This document shows, in pieces, positions 10,889 to 19,712 of a stretch of 64,000 bases of DNA. The stretch comes from Streptomyces sp. MZ04 (GTDB taxonomy: Bacteria > Actinomycetota > Actinomycetes > Streptomycetales > Streptomycetaceae): contig NZ_SRIC01000010.1 of the NCBI RefSeq assembly GCF_004684775.1, positions 1-64,000 on the forward strand, written 5' to 3'. The notes beneath the pieces are model-generated. The model did not search any database. It was not told the DNA's origin and saw only the letters and a list, made by a program, of their open reading frames with translations. Each line of letters begins with the position of its first letter. The stretch's first letter is position 1. A program made the position numbers and the translations under genes.

Positions 10889-11077
10889 GAGACGTTCCTT
10901 CGGCTTGGGTCGGACTCGACGGCTGCCTGGGCCGGAGGCCGGCGTATTCACGTAGCGGACACATCCTATGGATATGGGCGAGTCCGGGAAATGTCTGATG
11001 GAGCACTTTTCGCGGCGCAGCTGAACATTCCGCATCCCGATTCGCCATTTCCATAAGGGCAGCCGAGAAACAGCAAA

Positions 11078-12052
11078 ATGGACGCTCACTTACACTCCCT
11101 GGTTGTGGATGTATCCAGCCGGAAACTGCGGTACTTCGTCGCCGTGGCCGAGGACCTGCACTTCAGCCGTGCCGCCGGCCGTCTCTTCGTCACCCAGCAG
11201 GCATTGAGCAAGCAGATCCGGGAACTCGAGGACGACATCGGCGTCCGGCTGCTGCGCCGCACCACACGCAGCGTGGAGCTCACCCCGGCCGGCGAAGTCC
11301 TGCTGGCCGCTGCCCGCCGGTCGCTGGCAGAGCTCGACGCGGGAGTGGAGGCGGCTCTCGCCGCGAACCGCGGCGAGAGTGGGACGGTGAAGCTGGGCTT
11401 TGTGATCGGCGCCGCGCTGGAGTTGACATCGCCGATCCTGGCCGAGTTCGGGCGTCGCCACCCCCGCATCCGCCTGGACATGCGGGAGTACGGCTTCGCC
11501 GACCCTTCCGCCGGTCTTGCCGACGGCTCGTCAGAGGTCGCCTTCGTACGCTTGCCGATCTCCGCGCCGGACATCGAGTCCGAGCCCCTGTTCGTGGAGC
11601 CCTTGGTCGCCGCGCTGCCCAGTGGCCACCGGTGGGCCGGGCGTTCGAGCATCCCGGTCGCCGAGATGACCGGCGAGCCCCTCGTGGTCGGCCGTACGGA
11701 GGATGCGTCCTGGCGGCGTCTCTGGACGCTGGACGCCCATCGCGACGGGGAAGCGGCGCGCGTGGTCACACTGACCAGCTCCCACACCGAGGAAATGGAG
11801 CTGGTCGCGGCCGGCCGGGCCTGCGCCGTCACCGTCGCCGGCGCGGCGCGCTACACGCCGCACAGAGGTGTTCGATACATCCCGATTGACGGTGTTTCCG
11901 GCTCCACGCTCGCGGTGGCCTGGCGGCGAGGACACCTCGCCCCGCCGGTGGAGCGGTTCCTGGAGGTGACGCGGGAGGTCAGGGCCCGCGAGACGGCAGT
12001 GGTCGGCGCCATTGAGCAGCCGTTCCCGGCCACTCACAACCAACCCTTGTAG
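11078..12052 (+). CDS. LysR-family transcriptional regulator
   Basis: About 324 residues. The N-terminal winged helix (LRYFVAVAEDLHFSRAAG, then QQALSKQIRELEDDIGVRL) is the LysR DNA-binding domain, followed by a periplasmic-binding-protein-like effector domain (GTVKLGFVIGAALELTSPIL). An alternative GTG start at 11105 lies ten residues in; the ATG at 11078 has only a weak upstream purine run, so the choice is uncertain. LysR proteins often control divergent neighbours, here the two-component operon across a gap of about 190-215 bases, but the ceramidase and lipase genes downstream are equally possible targets. Confidence 0.9.
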   Translation: MDAHLHSLVVDVSSRKLRYFVAVAEDLHFSRAAGRLFVTQQALSKQIRELEDDIGVRLLRRTTRSVELTPAGEVLLAAARRSLAELDAGVEAALAANRGESGTVKLGFVIGAALELTSPILAEFGRRHPRIRLDMREYGFADPSAGLADGSSEVAFVRLPISAPDIESEPLFVEPLVAALPSGHRWAGRSSIPVAEMTGEPLVVGRTEDASWRRLWTLDAHRDGEAARVVTLTSSHTEEMELVAAGRACAVTVAGAARYTPHRGVRYIPIDGVSGSTLAVAWRRGHLAPPVERFLEVTREVRARETAVVGAIEQPFPATHNQPL

Positions 12053-12081
12053 ACCGCTTCCCAAACAGTTGTTTCACCCGG

Positions 12082-12137
12082 TGCCCTCCACTCCCTACGG
12101 TTTGCGACCACGGACCGCAGGAGCCCAATGGAGGGCA
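12082..12137. promoter_or_regulatory. Inverted repeat upstream of the ceramidase gene
   Basis: Arms TGCCCTCCA (12082-12090) and TGGAGGGCA (12129-12137) are perfect 9-bp inverted repeats 38 bases apart, in the gap between the LysR gene and the ceramidase gene. They could be regulator half-sites or the base of an RNA hairpin. The role is inferred from position only. Confidence 0.35.
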
Positions 12138-12195
12138 GCGCATTGGCTGATCCACACAAGTCGCCATCGGCCGGCTTGCCCCCAGGCCCGACACC

Positions 12196-14253
12196 GTGAA
12201 GGCGATGGCTATGGGAACACATGAGTTCACCCGCAGGCGGGGCCTGCAGCTGATGGCCGCGGCCGGGGGTGCGCTGGCGCTCGGCAGCGGACGAACCGCT
12301 GCCGCCGCAGCTCCGGCATCAGCCCCCTACCTCGTCGGCCGAGGTATCTCCGACATCACCGGAGCCGCCGCCGAGAGCGGCATGATGGGCTACTCGATGC
12401 CCCAGCAGCAGACCGCCGGTATCCACCAGCGGCTGCGTGCGCGGGCGTTCGTGATCGTCGACCCGGCCGGCGGCAACCGCGTCGCCTGGTGCAGCGCCGA
12501 TCAGGGCATCCTGCCGGTGGCCGTGTGCCGGGCCGTACTGGCCGAGCTGTCCGAGTCGTTCGGCACGACCTACACCGAGCAGAACGTGTCGCTCAGCGCG
12601 ACCCACACGCACGCCGGACCCGGCGGATGCAGCCACGACCTCGCCTACAACCTGTCGATGCTCGGGTTCCAGCGACAGAACTTCGACGTCGTGGTGTCCG
12701 GCATCGTCGCAGCGATCACTGCCGCGCACGCCGACCTCAGACCCGGCACGATCACCCTCGGCCGCGGTGAGCTGACGAACGCGAGCGTCAACCGCTCACG
12801 TGCCGCCTTCGACCGGAACCCCCAGTCGGACAAGGACCCCTTCCCACACGGCATCGACCCCGCGATGACCGTGCTGCGCTTCAGGCAGGGCAGCGCCGAC
12901 GTGGGCGCGATCAGCTGGTTTCCCACCCACCCCACATCGATGACCAACAGCAACACGCTGATCAGCGGCGACAACAAGGGCTATGCCGCGTACGCGTGGG
13001 AGCACGACGCCAAGGGCGTGCGCTACCTCGACCACTCCCCCGGATTCGTGGCCGCCTTCCCGCAGACGAACTCCGGGGACATGTCACCGAACCTGAACCT
13101 GAAGCCGGGGTCAGGACCGACCGAGGACGAATTCGAGAACACGCGGATCATCGGGGCCCGGCAGTTCGCCGCCGCCAAGAAGATCTATGACGGTGCCGGC
13201 ACCACGATCAGCGGCAGCATCGATTCCCTGATGCGTTACGTCGACATGTCACAGGTCCAGGTCGACGGCCGGTACACCCCGGACGGCAGGAAGCACCACA
13301 CCAGCTCCGGGGTCATCGGCCTGTCCATGCTGGCGGGCAGCACGGAGGACGGGCCGGGCATTCCAGGTCTTTTCGAGGGCACGCCGTCCCCGCTGGCTCC
13401 GCTGGTCGACCGGATCAACGACGCGGTCCCGCAGTGGCTCGCCGATGAGCAGTCGCCCAAGACGTCCGCCGTCCCCGGCGGGTTGCTCGGGGCAACGCCG
13501 AATGTGCTCCCCCTTCAGCTCCTCAAGATCGGCCAGCTGTACCTCGTAGGCGGTCCGGCGGAGTACACCATCGTGGCCGGGCTGCGCATTCGCCGCTCCG
13601 TCGCGCAGGAGCTCGGTGTGCCGCTGCAGAACGTGCTGATGCAGGGCTACACCAATGGCTACAGCCAGTACGTCGCCACACCCGAGGAGTACGAAGCCCA
13701 GCACTACGAGGGAGCGTCCACGCTCTTCGGCCGGTACACCACGCCCGCCTATCAACAAGAATTCGCGAAGCTGGCCTCGGCGCTGCGCACGGGCACCGCT
13801 CTCCCGCCCGGCCCGCGGCCGCCGAAGCCGGCCCTCGGCGAACTGAACCTGCAGCCGGGCGTGGTGCTTGACACCCCCGGCCTCACGCGCGACTTCGGCC
13901 AGGTACTCACGAACGTCGAGGCGAGCTACCGCACGGGGCAGACCGCGACGGTGGTCTTCGTCACCGGACACCCGAAGAACAACCTTCGTGTCGGCGGCAC
14001 GTTCCTCGAAGTGCAGCGACTGCGGGACGGCACCTGGACGCGTTACCTCGACGACGGCGACTGGCAGACGAAGTACCGCTGGAAGCGCACCAACGCGGTG
14101 ACGGGTGAGTCCACGGCAACCATCACCTGGGACATCGCGGCCGGCACACCGTCGGGCACCTACCGGATCGCGCACTTCGGCGACTCCAAGAACGGGCTGA
14201 CCGGGGCGATTTCCGCTTTCAGAGGGAGGTCACGCCAGTTCACGGTGGACTGA
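12196..14253 (+). CDS. Secreted neutral/alkaline ceramidase
   Basis: About 685 residues of the neutral ceramidase family, which hydrolyses the amide bond of ceramide to give sphingosine and fatty acid. The N-terminus has a twin-arginine-like signal (TRRRGLQLMAAAGGALALG). Metal-site and catalytic regions are visible in SATHTHAGPGG and in TSMTNSN followed by SGDNKGYAAY. The C-terminal part (after about residue 540) is the beta-rich domain usual for the family. The GTG at 12196 is followed by ATGs at 12205 and 12211; the latter has a GAAGG site 8 bases upstream and may be the real start. A secreted lipase follows after 36 bases, probably in the same transcript. Confidence 0.9.
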   Translation: MKAMAMGTHEFTRRRGLQLMAAAGGALALGSGRTAAAAAPASAPYLVGRGISDITGAAAESGMMGYSMPQQQTAGIHQRLRARAFVIVDPAGGNRVAWCSADQGILPVAVCRAVLAELSESFGTTYTEQNVSLSATHTHAGPGGCSHDLAYNLSMLGFQRQNFDVVVSGIVAAITAAHADLRPGTITLGRGELTNASVNRSRAAFDRNPQSDKDPFPHGIDPAMTVLRFRQGSADVGAISWFPTHPTSMTNSNTLISGDNKGYAAYAWEHDAKGVRYLDHSPGFVAAFPQTNSGDMSPNLNLKPGSGPTEDEFENTRIIGARQFAAAKKIYDGAGTTISGSIDSLMRYVDMSQVQVDGRYTPDGRKHHTSSGVIGLSMLAGSTEDGPGIPGLFEGTPSPLAPLVDRINDAVPQWLADEQSPKTSAVPGGLLGATPNVLPLQLLKIGQLYLVGGPAEYTIVAGLRIRRSVAQELGVPLQNVLMQGYTNGYSQYVATPEEYEAQHYEGASTLFGRYTTPAYQQEFAKLASALRTGTALPPGPRPPKPALGELNLQPGVVLDTPGLTRDFGQVLTNVEASYRTGQTATVVFVTGHPKNNLRVGGTFLEVQRLRDGTWTRYLDDGDWQTKYRWKRTNAVTGESTATITWDIAAGTPSGTYRIAHFGDSKNGLTGAISAFRGRSRQFTVD

Positions 14254-14289
14254 TCTCACGTTTCTCAACATTCAACTGGGAAGGCAGAC

Positions 14290-15276
14290 ATGTTTCAGCA
14301 CAGACGCCGGCTCGCCGCCGCGGCTTCCGCACTCGCCGCGGCGGTGGCCCTGACCGGCCTCACCGGAAACGCCGAGGCCGCGACACCGAACAAGGACAAG
14401 GGCAAGGACCACAACAAGGCCACCGAGCCGCAGTCGCAGTCGCAGTCGCAGTCGCAGGAGTACGTCGCCATGGGCGACTCGTTCTCCGCGGGGCCGTTGA
14501 TTCTACCGCAGAGCGATCTGCTGACATGTGCCCGTTCCTCCGTCAACTACCCGGCGCTGCTGGCCGAGCGGCTCAAGGTGGACACGACCCGGTTCCGGGA
14601 CGTCACCTGCAGCAGCGCCCAGACGGAGAATTTCGCCAACCCCCAGCCCGGCAATGTCTCGGGCACAGCCGCTCCCCAGTACGACGCCCTCAGCAAGGAC
14701 ACCACGCTCGTCACCGTGGGTATCGGCGGCAACGACATCGGCCTGGTCGGTCTCGTACAGGCCTGTACCAACTTCCTGTCCAGTGGCGCGCCCTGCAAGG
14801 ACAAGTTCACCGAGGGCGGCGTCGACCAATACGCGCAGAAGATCGACACCTTCGCCTCCACCTACGGCACGGTCATCGAGAAGATCCACGAACGCGCCCC
14901 CCGAGCACGCATCCTGATGGTCGGATACCCCACCGGATTCAAGCCGGGCGGCTGCCACCCCTACGTCCCACTCCTGGGCGAGGATGCCGACTACGTCCAG
15001 GCGAACATGGACAGGCTGAACCGCCGGATGGCCGAGCAGGCGGCCCTGCACGGCGCCACCTACGTGGACCTGCGCACGCCCAGCATCGGCCATGACGCCT
15101 GCCAGTCCGCCTCCACCAAGTGGATCGAGGGCTTGTTCCCCTCCGTCATCAACAACGGCTTCGCCCCCTTCCACCCCAACGCGGAGGGCATGCGCCAAGC
15201 CGTTCCCACCATCGCCGCCGCCGCGGACGCACCCACGTACACGAACCTTTTTACTCACGGCTCAAAGCGGGAATGA
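14290..15276 (+). CDS. Secreted SGNH/GDSL lipase or esterase
   Basis: A 328-residue exported hydrolase with a signal peptide ending near GNAEAAT. The SGNH blocks are all present: block I GDSFSAG with the nucleophile Ser, block III GIGGNDIGL, and block V near the C-terminus (FHPN) with the catalytic His. A short (QS)n linker, encoded by repeated CAGTCG units at about 14432-14457, separates the signal from the catalytic domain. A GGGAAGG ribosome site precedes the ATG. It resembles Streptomyces extracellular lipases and probably shares a transcript with the ceramidase upstream. Its last 26 bases overlap the 3' end of the convergent oxidoreductase gene. Confidence 0.9.
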   Translation: MFQHRRRLAAAASALAAAVALTGLTGNAEAATPNKDKGKDHNKATEPQSQSQSQSQEYVAMGDSFSAGPLILPQSDLLTCARSSVNYPALLAERLKVDTTRFRDVTCSSAQTENFANPQPGNVSGTAAPQYDALSKDTTLVTVGIGGNDIGLVGLVQACTNFLSSGAPCKDKFTEGGVDQYAQKIDTFASTYGTVIEKIHERAPRARILMVGYPTGFKPGGCHPYVPLLGEDADYVQANMDRLNRRMAEQAALHGATYVDLRTPSIGHDACQSASTKWIEGLFPSVINNGFAPFHPNAEGMRQAVPTIAAAADAPTYTNLFTHGSKRE

Positions 15277-16276
15277 CCGTCGCCCCATACCCATCGATCA
15301 CGTCTTCCCGCGCGTCATGCATCGCGTACACCGCGAACTGATCGACACCCAGTTCCTTCAACTGCCGCATTTTCGCCACATGTTGCTCAACCGTCCCGAT
15401 CACGCAGAAGCGGTCCACGATGTCGTCCGGCACGAAGGCCGTGTCGGGATTGTCGGCCCGCCCGTGGTGGGAGTAGTCGTAGCCCTCGCGGGCCTTGATG
15501 TAGTCGGTCAGGGCCTCGGGGACCAGGTCCGAGTGTTCGCCGTACTTGGACACCAGGTCCGCCACATGGTTGCCGACCATCCCGCCGAACCAGCGGCACT
15601 GCTCACGCGCGTGCGCAAGCGCCTCCGGCGAGTCGTCCTCCGTCAGATACGCGGGCGCCGCCACGCAGATCGTCACCGATGCCGGGTCACGGCCCGCCGC
15701 CGCGGCCGCGTCACGCACCGCCTTGATCATTGTCTTCGTCAGGTAGGGGTCGGCGAGCTGGAGGATGAAGCCGTCGGCCTCCTCCCCCGCCATCTTCAAC
15801 GCCTTGGGACCGTACGCCGCCATCCAGACCGGGAGTCGCGCATCCGGCTTGATCCAGGGGAAGCGGACGACCGTGCCGCCGCCCAGATCCGCCTCCCCTC
15901 CCGAGGCCAGCGTCCGGATCACCTTCATGGCCTCGCTGATCCGCGCCAGGGTGTTGGGCTTGCGGCCCGCCACCCGCATCGCGGAGTCACCACGCCCGAT
16001 GCCGCACACCGTGCGGTTGCCGTACATGTCATTCAAGGTCGCGAACGTCGACGCCGTCACCTCCCACGTCCGCGTCCCCGGGTTGGTGACCATCGGGCCC
16101 ACGATCAGCCGCTCGGTGTTCGCCAGGATCTGGCTGTAGATGACGAAGGGCTCCTGCCACAGCACCGCCGAGTCGAAGGTCCAGCCGTAGTCGAAGCCAT
16201 TGCGCTCCGCGCGCTTCATCAGGCTGATGACCTGCGAGGCCGGCGGGTCGGTCTGCAAGACGAGTCCGAAATCCAT
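15251..16276 (-). CDS. F420-dependent LLM-class oxidoreductase of the pyrimidine operon (TIGR03842-like)
   Basis: A 341-residue luciferase-like flavin/F420-dependent oxidoreductase. Family features include the N-terminal MDFGLVLQTDPP, GIGRGDSAMR and PVWMAAYGPKALKMAGEEADG. This subfamily is typically found next to hydantoinase genes, as here. A GGAGAGG site lies 9-15 bases upstream of the ATG, directly after a tandem duplication of the end of the dihydropyrimidinase gene. It is the last gene of the operon. The reaction is not established; a redox step on a pyrimidine or its ring-opened product is plausible. Confidence 0.85.
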   Translation of the reverse strand: MDFGLVLQTDPPASQVISLMKRAERNGFDYGWTFDSAVLWQEPFVIYSQILANTERLIVGPMVTNPGTRTWEVTASTFATLNDMYGNRTVCGIGRGDSAMRVAGRKPNTLARISEAMKVIRTLASGGEADLGGGTVVRFPWIKPDARLPVWMAAYGPKALKMAGEEADGFILQLADPYLTKTMIKAVRDAAAAAGRDPASVTICVAAPAYLTEDDSPEALAHAREQCRWFGGMVGNHVADLVSKYGEHSDLVPEALTDYIKAREGYDYSHHGRADNPDTAFVPDDIVDRFCVIGTVEQHVAKMRQLKELGVDQFAVYAMHDAREDVIDGYGATVIPALSRE

Positions 16277-16292
16277 GATGCGTCGCCTCTCC

Positions 16293-16323
16293 TAGCCGAG
16301 GTACTGGATTAGCCGAGGTACTG
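16293..16323. repeat. 17-bp tandem duplication at the 3' end of the dihydropyrimidinase gene
   Basis: TAGCCGAGGTACTG occurs at 16293-16306 and again at 16310-16323. On the minus strand this repeats the last codons and stop of the dihydropyrimidinase (QYLG then stop). The second unit lies outside the gene, between it and the ribosome site of the next gene. Confidence 0.85.
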
Positions 16324-17700
16324 CGTCGTACCGCGCGGGACATAACAGCCGTGCCCGGCCCGCCCCGTGAACTTCCGCTCGTCAATGACCACTTCGCCCC
16401 GCGACAGCACCGTCTCCACCTGCCCCGTGACCCGTTTTCCCTCGTACGCCGAGTAGTCCACGTTCATGTGATGGGTCTCGACCGACATGACCTGCTCCGC
16501 CGCCGGGTCGTAAACGACGACGTCCGCGTCCGCGCCCGGCGCGATCGTGCCCTTCTTGCCGTACAGGCCGAACATCCGCGCCGGGCTCGCGCAGGCGATC
16601 TCGATCCAGCGGCGGCGCGTGATGCGACCGTCCACCACCGCCTGATGAAGAAGATCCATGCGGTTCTCGACACCCGGCAACCCGTTCGGGATCTTCGAGA
16701 AGTCGCCGCGGCCCAGCTCCTTCTGGCCCACGAAACAGAACGGACAGTGGTCCGTCGACACCACCTGAAGGTCGTTCGTGCGCAGGCCCCGCCACAACGC
16801 CTCTTGATGGTCCTTAGGACGCAGGGGAGTTGAACAGACGTACTTCGAGCCCTCGAAATCCGGCTCCGCCAGATTGTCCGTCGACAGGAAGAGGTACTGC
16901 GGGCACGTCTCGCCGAACACCGGAAGTCCCTCATCCCGGGCCCTGGCGATCTCGGCCAACGCCTCCCGCGCCGAGACGTGCACCACATACACCGGCGCAC
17001 CCGCCACCTGGGCCAGCTTGATCACCCGGTGCGTCGCCTCCGCCTCCAGCAGCGCCTTGCGCACCTCACCGTGATACCGGGGATCCGTCTCACCGCGCGC
17101 CAGCGCCTGCTGCACCAGCACATCGATCGCGATGCCGTTCTCCGCATGCATCATGATCAGCCCGCCATTGACAGCGGCCTTCTGCATCGCCCGCAGAATC
17201 TGCCCGTCGTCGCTGTAAAACACCCCCGGATAGGCAGTGAACAGCTTGAACGAGCTGATTCCTTCCTCGACCAGAAGATCCATCTCCTTCAGCGATCGCT
17301 CGTTCACGTCGGAGAGAATCATGTGGAAGCCGTAGTCGATGGCGCACTTCCCGTCGGCCTTCGCGTACCAGGCGTCCAGGCCCGCGCGTAGCGACTGCCC
17401 CACCGACTGCACCGCGAAGTCCACGATCGTCGTCGTGCCGCCCCAGGCAGCCGCCCGCGTACCCGTCTCAAACGAGTCGGAGGCGAACGTGCCGCCGAAC
17501 GGCAACTCCATATGCGTATGAGCGTCGACACCCCCCGGAATCACGTACTTATGGGAAGCGTCGATGACGCGGTCCGCAGTCCATTCCTGCGAGCCCGTGG
17601 TCGCCAGCGCCGCGATGCGGCCATCCTCGATCAACACATCGGCGTGAATCTCTTCCGCGGCCGTGATGACAAGGCCACCGGTGATCAGAGTGCGGGTCAT
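16309..17700 (-). CDS. Dihydropyrimidinase (D-hydantoinase)
   Basis: A 463-residue cyclic amidohydrolase that opens dihydrouracil, dihydrothymine or hydantoins, the second step of reductive pyrimidine breakdown. Metal ligands are visible: HTH in GGVDAHTHMELP, the carbamylated Lys in SSFKLFTAYPG, His in MMHAENG and VVHVSA, and the Asp in VVSTDHCPF. The length is normal for the family. A GGGAGG-containing site precedes the ATG. It lies in the operon with beta-ureidopropionase and an aminotransferase. A second, truncated copy of this gene is immediately upstream, and the two copies differ at scattered positions, so this is not a fresh duplication. Confidence 0.93.
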   Translation of the reverse strand: MTRTLITGGLVITAAEEIHADVLIEDGRIAALATTGSQEWTADRVIDASHKYVIPGGVDAHTHMELPFGGTFASDSFETGTRAAAWGGTTTIVDFAVQSVGQSLRAGLDAWYAKADGKCAIDYGFHMILSDVNERSLKEMDLLVEEGISSFKLFTAYPGVFYSDDGQILRAMQKAAVNGGLIMMHAENGIAIDVLVQQALARGETDPRYHGEVRKALLEAEATHRVIKLAQVAGAPVYVVHVSAREALAEIARARDEGLPVFGETCPQYLFLSTDNLAEPDFEGSKYVCSTPLRPKDHQEALWRGLRTNDLQVVSTDHCPFCFVGQKELGRGDFSKIPNGLPGVENRMDLLHQAVVDGRITRRRWIEIACASPARMFGLYGKKGTIAPGADADVVVYDPAAEQVMSVETHHMNVDYSAYEGKRVTGQVETVLSRGEVVIDERKFTGRAGHGCYVPRGTTQYLG

Positions 17701-17815
17701 CCTTCGCGCCTCCCTGCGCCGGGCTCATCGCGGTCCCGGTCTGGTCGTGGAGTTGGAGTCTCTGGGGGTGGTGTGTGCCGGCGGCGGCATCGCCGCGCCC
17801 GCCGGGCCGCCTTGC

Positions 17816-18346
17816 TCAGCCGCCGGAAGAGGTACGCCCGCCGTTAGAAAATCCCCGGTCACCTTCGCCAACGTGATTCTTGAACGAGCTGATCCCTTCC
17901 TCAACGAGAAAGTCCATCTCCTTCAGCGATCGGTCGTTCACATCGGAGAGGATCATGTGGAAGCCGTAGTCGATGGCGCACTTCCCGTCCGCCTTCGCGT
18001 ACCAGGCGTCCAGGCCGGCCCGCAGCGACTGCCCCACCGACTGCACCGCGAAGCCGATGATGGTGGTGGTGCCGCCCCAGGCTGCCGCCCGCGTGCCCGT
18101 CTCGAAGGAGTCCGAGGCGAACGTGCCGCCGAACGGCAGCTCCATGTGGGTGTGCGCGTCGACGCCGCCCGGGATCACGTACTTGCCGGTCGCGTCGATC
18201 ACGCGGTCCGCGGTCCACGCGTCGGCCGCGTCCGTGCCGTGCGCGGCGAGCGCGGCGATCCTGCCGTCCTCGATCAGCACATCGGCGTGGGTCTCCTCGG
18301 CGGCGGTGATGACGAGACCGCCGCGGATCAGGGTGCGGGTAGTCAT
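17816..18346 (-). pseudogene. Truncated second dihydropyrimidinase (N-terminal third only)
   Basis: The first ~155 residues closely match the full-length dihydropyrimidinase next door, including GGVDAHTHMELPFGG, AIDYGFHMILSDVN and EEGISSFK. Homology stops exactly after the Lys that is carbamylated in the family; it is followed by about 20 unrelated residues (NHVGEGDRGF...) and a stop. One residue in TTTIIGFAVQ differs from the IVDF of the intact copy. The gene keeps a good AGGGAG site and ATG, and it sits next to the aminotransferase, where the original gene would be expected. It lacks most catalytic ligands, so it is almost certainly inactive. Recombination with a foreign allele is the simplest explanation. 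Confidence 0.85.
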
Positions 18347-18428
18347 GGTGGGGCGCTCCCTTTCAGGCTTGGGCGTACGTATGTGCGTGCGGGCACAGCG
18401 GGGTGGGAAGCGACGTGGTGTGCGTGGA

Positions 18429-19712
18429 CTACGCCTCCCTCAGGGCTCGTTCCAGGATCGCCGCCCCCTCCTCCGCCTCCGCCACCGTCAGCGTCAGTGG
18501 CGGCGCGATGCGCAGCACGCTCGTGTCGTGGCCGCCGCCCTTGCCGATCAGGAGGCCGCCCGCGCGTGCCGCTTCGAGCGCGGCGGTCGCCGCCTGCGGA
18601 TTCGCCTCGCCCGTCGTGGGGTCGACCAGTTCGATGCCGATCATCAGGCCGCGGCCCCGCACTTCGCGTACGACGGGAATCTGGGCGCAGATGGCGCGCA
18701 GCCGCTCGATGAGGAGGCCGCCGACGCGCCGGGCGTTGCCCTGGAGGTCGTGTTCCAGGAGGTACGTGAGGTTGGCGTTGCCCGCCGCCATCGTGACCGG
18801 GGAGCCGCCGAAGGTCGAAATGGAGTTGGAGTCAAGGGAGTTCATGACGTCGGCGCTCGCTACGACGCCGCCGATCGACATGCCGTTGCCGATGCCCTTG
18901 GCGAAGGTGAGCATGTCGGGCGGGCCGCTCGCCGCGTGTGCCTGCCAGCCCCAGAAGTGGTCACCGGTTCGGCCCCAGCCGGTCTGCACCTCGTCCGAGA
19001 TCCACAGGATGCCGTGCTCGCGCAGGACCTCGCGGAAGGCTGCGAAGAGGCCGTCCGGGGGTGAGGTGAAGCCGCCGACCCCCTGGATCGGCTCGGCGAT
19101 CAGCGCCGCCACTCCCCCGCGCGCCTGCCCGAGCATGTCCCGCAGGTCGGCGACGCAGGCCTCGGTGAACTCGGTGTCGGTCAGCTCGGCGTACGGGCCG
19201 CGGCCGCGGACGCCCCCATGGACGTACAGCGTCTGGAGCGGCGAGAGGCTGGTGGGCGACCAGCCGCTGTTGCCGGTGATGCCGACGGCAGTGAAGGAGC
19301 GGCCGTGGTAGCTGTTGCGCATCGCCAGGATCTGGTTCGAGCGGCGGTGCGCGGTGGCCAGGAGCAGGGCCGTGTCGGTGGCCTCGGTCCCTGAAGTGGT
19401 GAAGAAGACGCGGGCGTCGGGGATGCCGGAGAGGCCCGCGACGCGCTCGGCGAGGTCGATCATCGGCCGGTTGAGATAGAGCGTCGAGGAGTGGATGATC
19501 CGGCCTGCCTGCTCGCTCACCGCCTTGGTGACCTCGGGCAGCGCGTGTGCGGTCATGGTGGTGAGGATGCCGCCGAAGAAGTCGAGGTACTTGCGTCCGT
19601 CCGCGTCCCAGACGTGGCGGCCCTCGCCGTGGGTGATCTCCAGCGGCTCGGCGTAGTAGAGCGCGAGCCACTGGGGCAGGACGGACTTGTGGCGGCTGTA
19701 CAGATCCCTCAC
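18429..19712 (-). CDS. Class III PLP aminotransferase (beta-alanine/beta-aminoisobutyrate type)
   Basis: About 427 residues of the omega/class III aminotransferase family. The PLP-lysine region (MLTFAKGIGNGMSIGG), the Asp that binds the pyridine ring (WISDEVQTGWGRTG) and the substrate/phosphate region (FFTTSGTEATDTAL) are visible. In this operon it most likely transaminates beta-alanine or beta-aminoisobutyrate, the products of beta-ureidopropionase. The GTG start at 19712 overlaps the stop of the preceding gene by four bases (GTGA), showing translational coupling; the longer open frame up to 19766 lies inside the upstream gene. Confidence 0.9.
   Translation of the reverse strand: MRDLYSRHKSVLPQWLALYYAEPLEITHGEGRHVWDADGRKYLDFFGGILTTMTAHALPEVTKAVSEQAGRIIHSSTLYLNRPMIDLAERVAGLSGIPDARVFFTTSGTEATDTALLLATAHRRSNQILAMRNSYHGRSFTAVGITGNSGWSPTSLSPLQTLYVHGGVRGRGPYAELTDTEFTEACVADLRDMLGQARGGVAALIAEPIQGVGGFTSPPDGLFAAFREVLREHGILWISDEVQTGWGRTGDHFWGWQAHAASGPPDMLTFAKGIGNGMSIGGVVASADVMNSLDSNSISTFGGSPVTMAAGNANLTYLLEHDLQGNARRVGGLLIERLRAICAQIPVVREVRGRGLMIGIELVDPTTGEANPQAATAALEAARAGGLLIGKGGGHDTSVLRIAPPLTLTVAEAEEGAAILERALREA

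Noticed and set aside
14432-14457. CAG-TCG repeats as a possible CRISPR or mobile repeat
   Set aside because: They are in frame in the lipase gene and simply encode a Gln-Ser linker.
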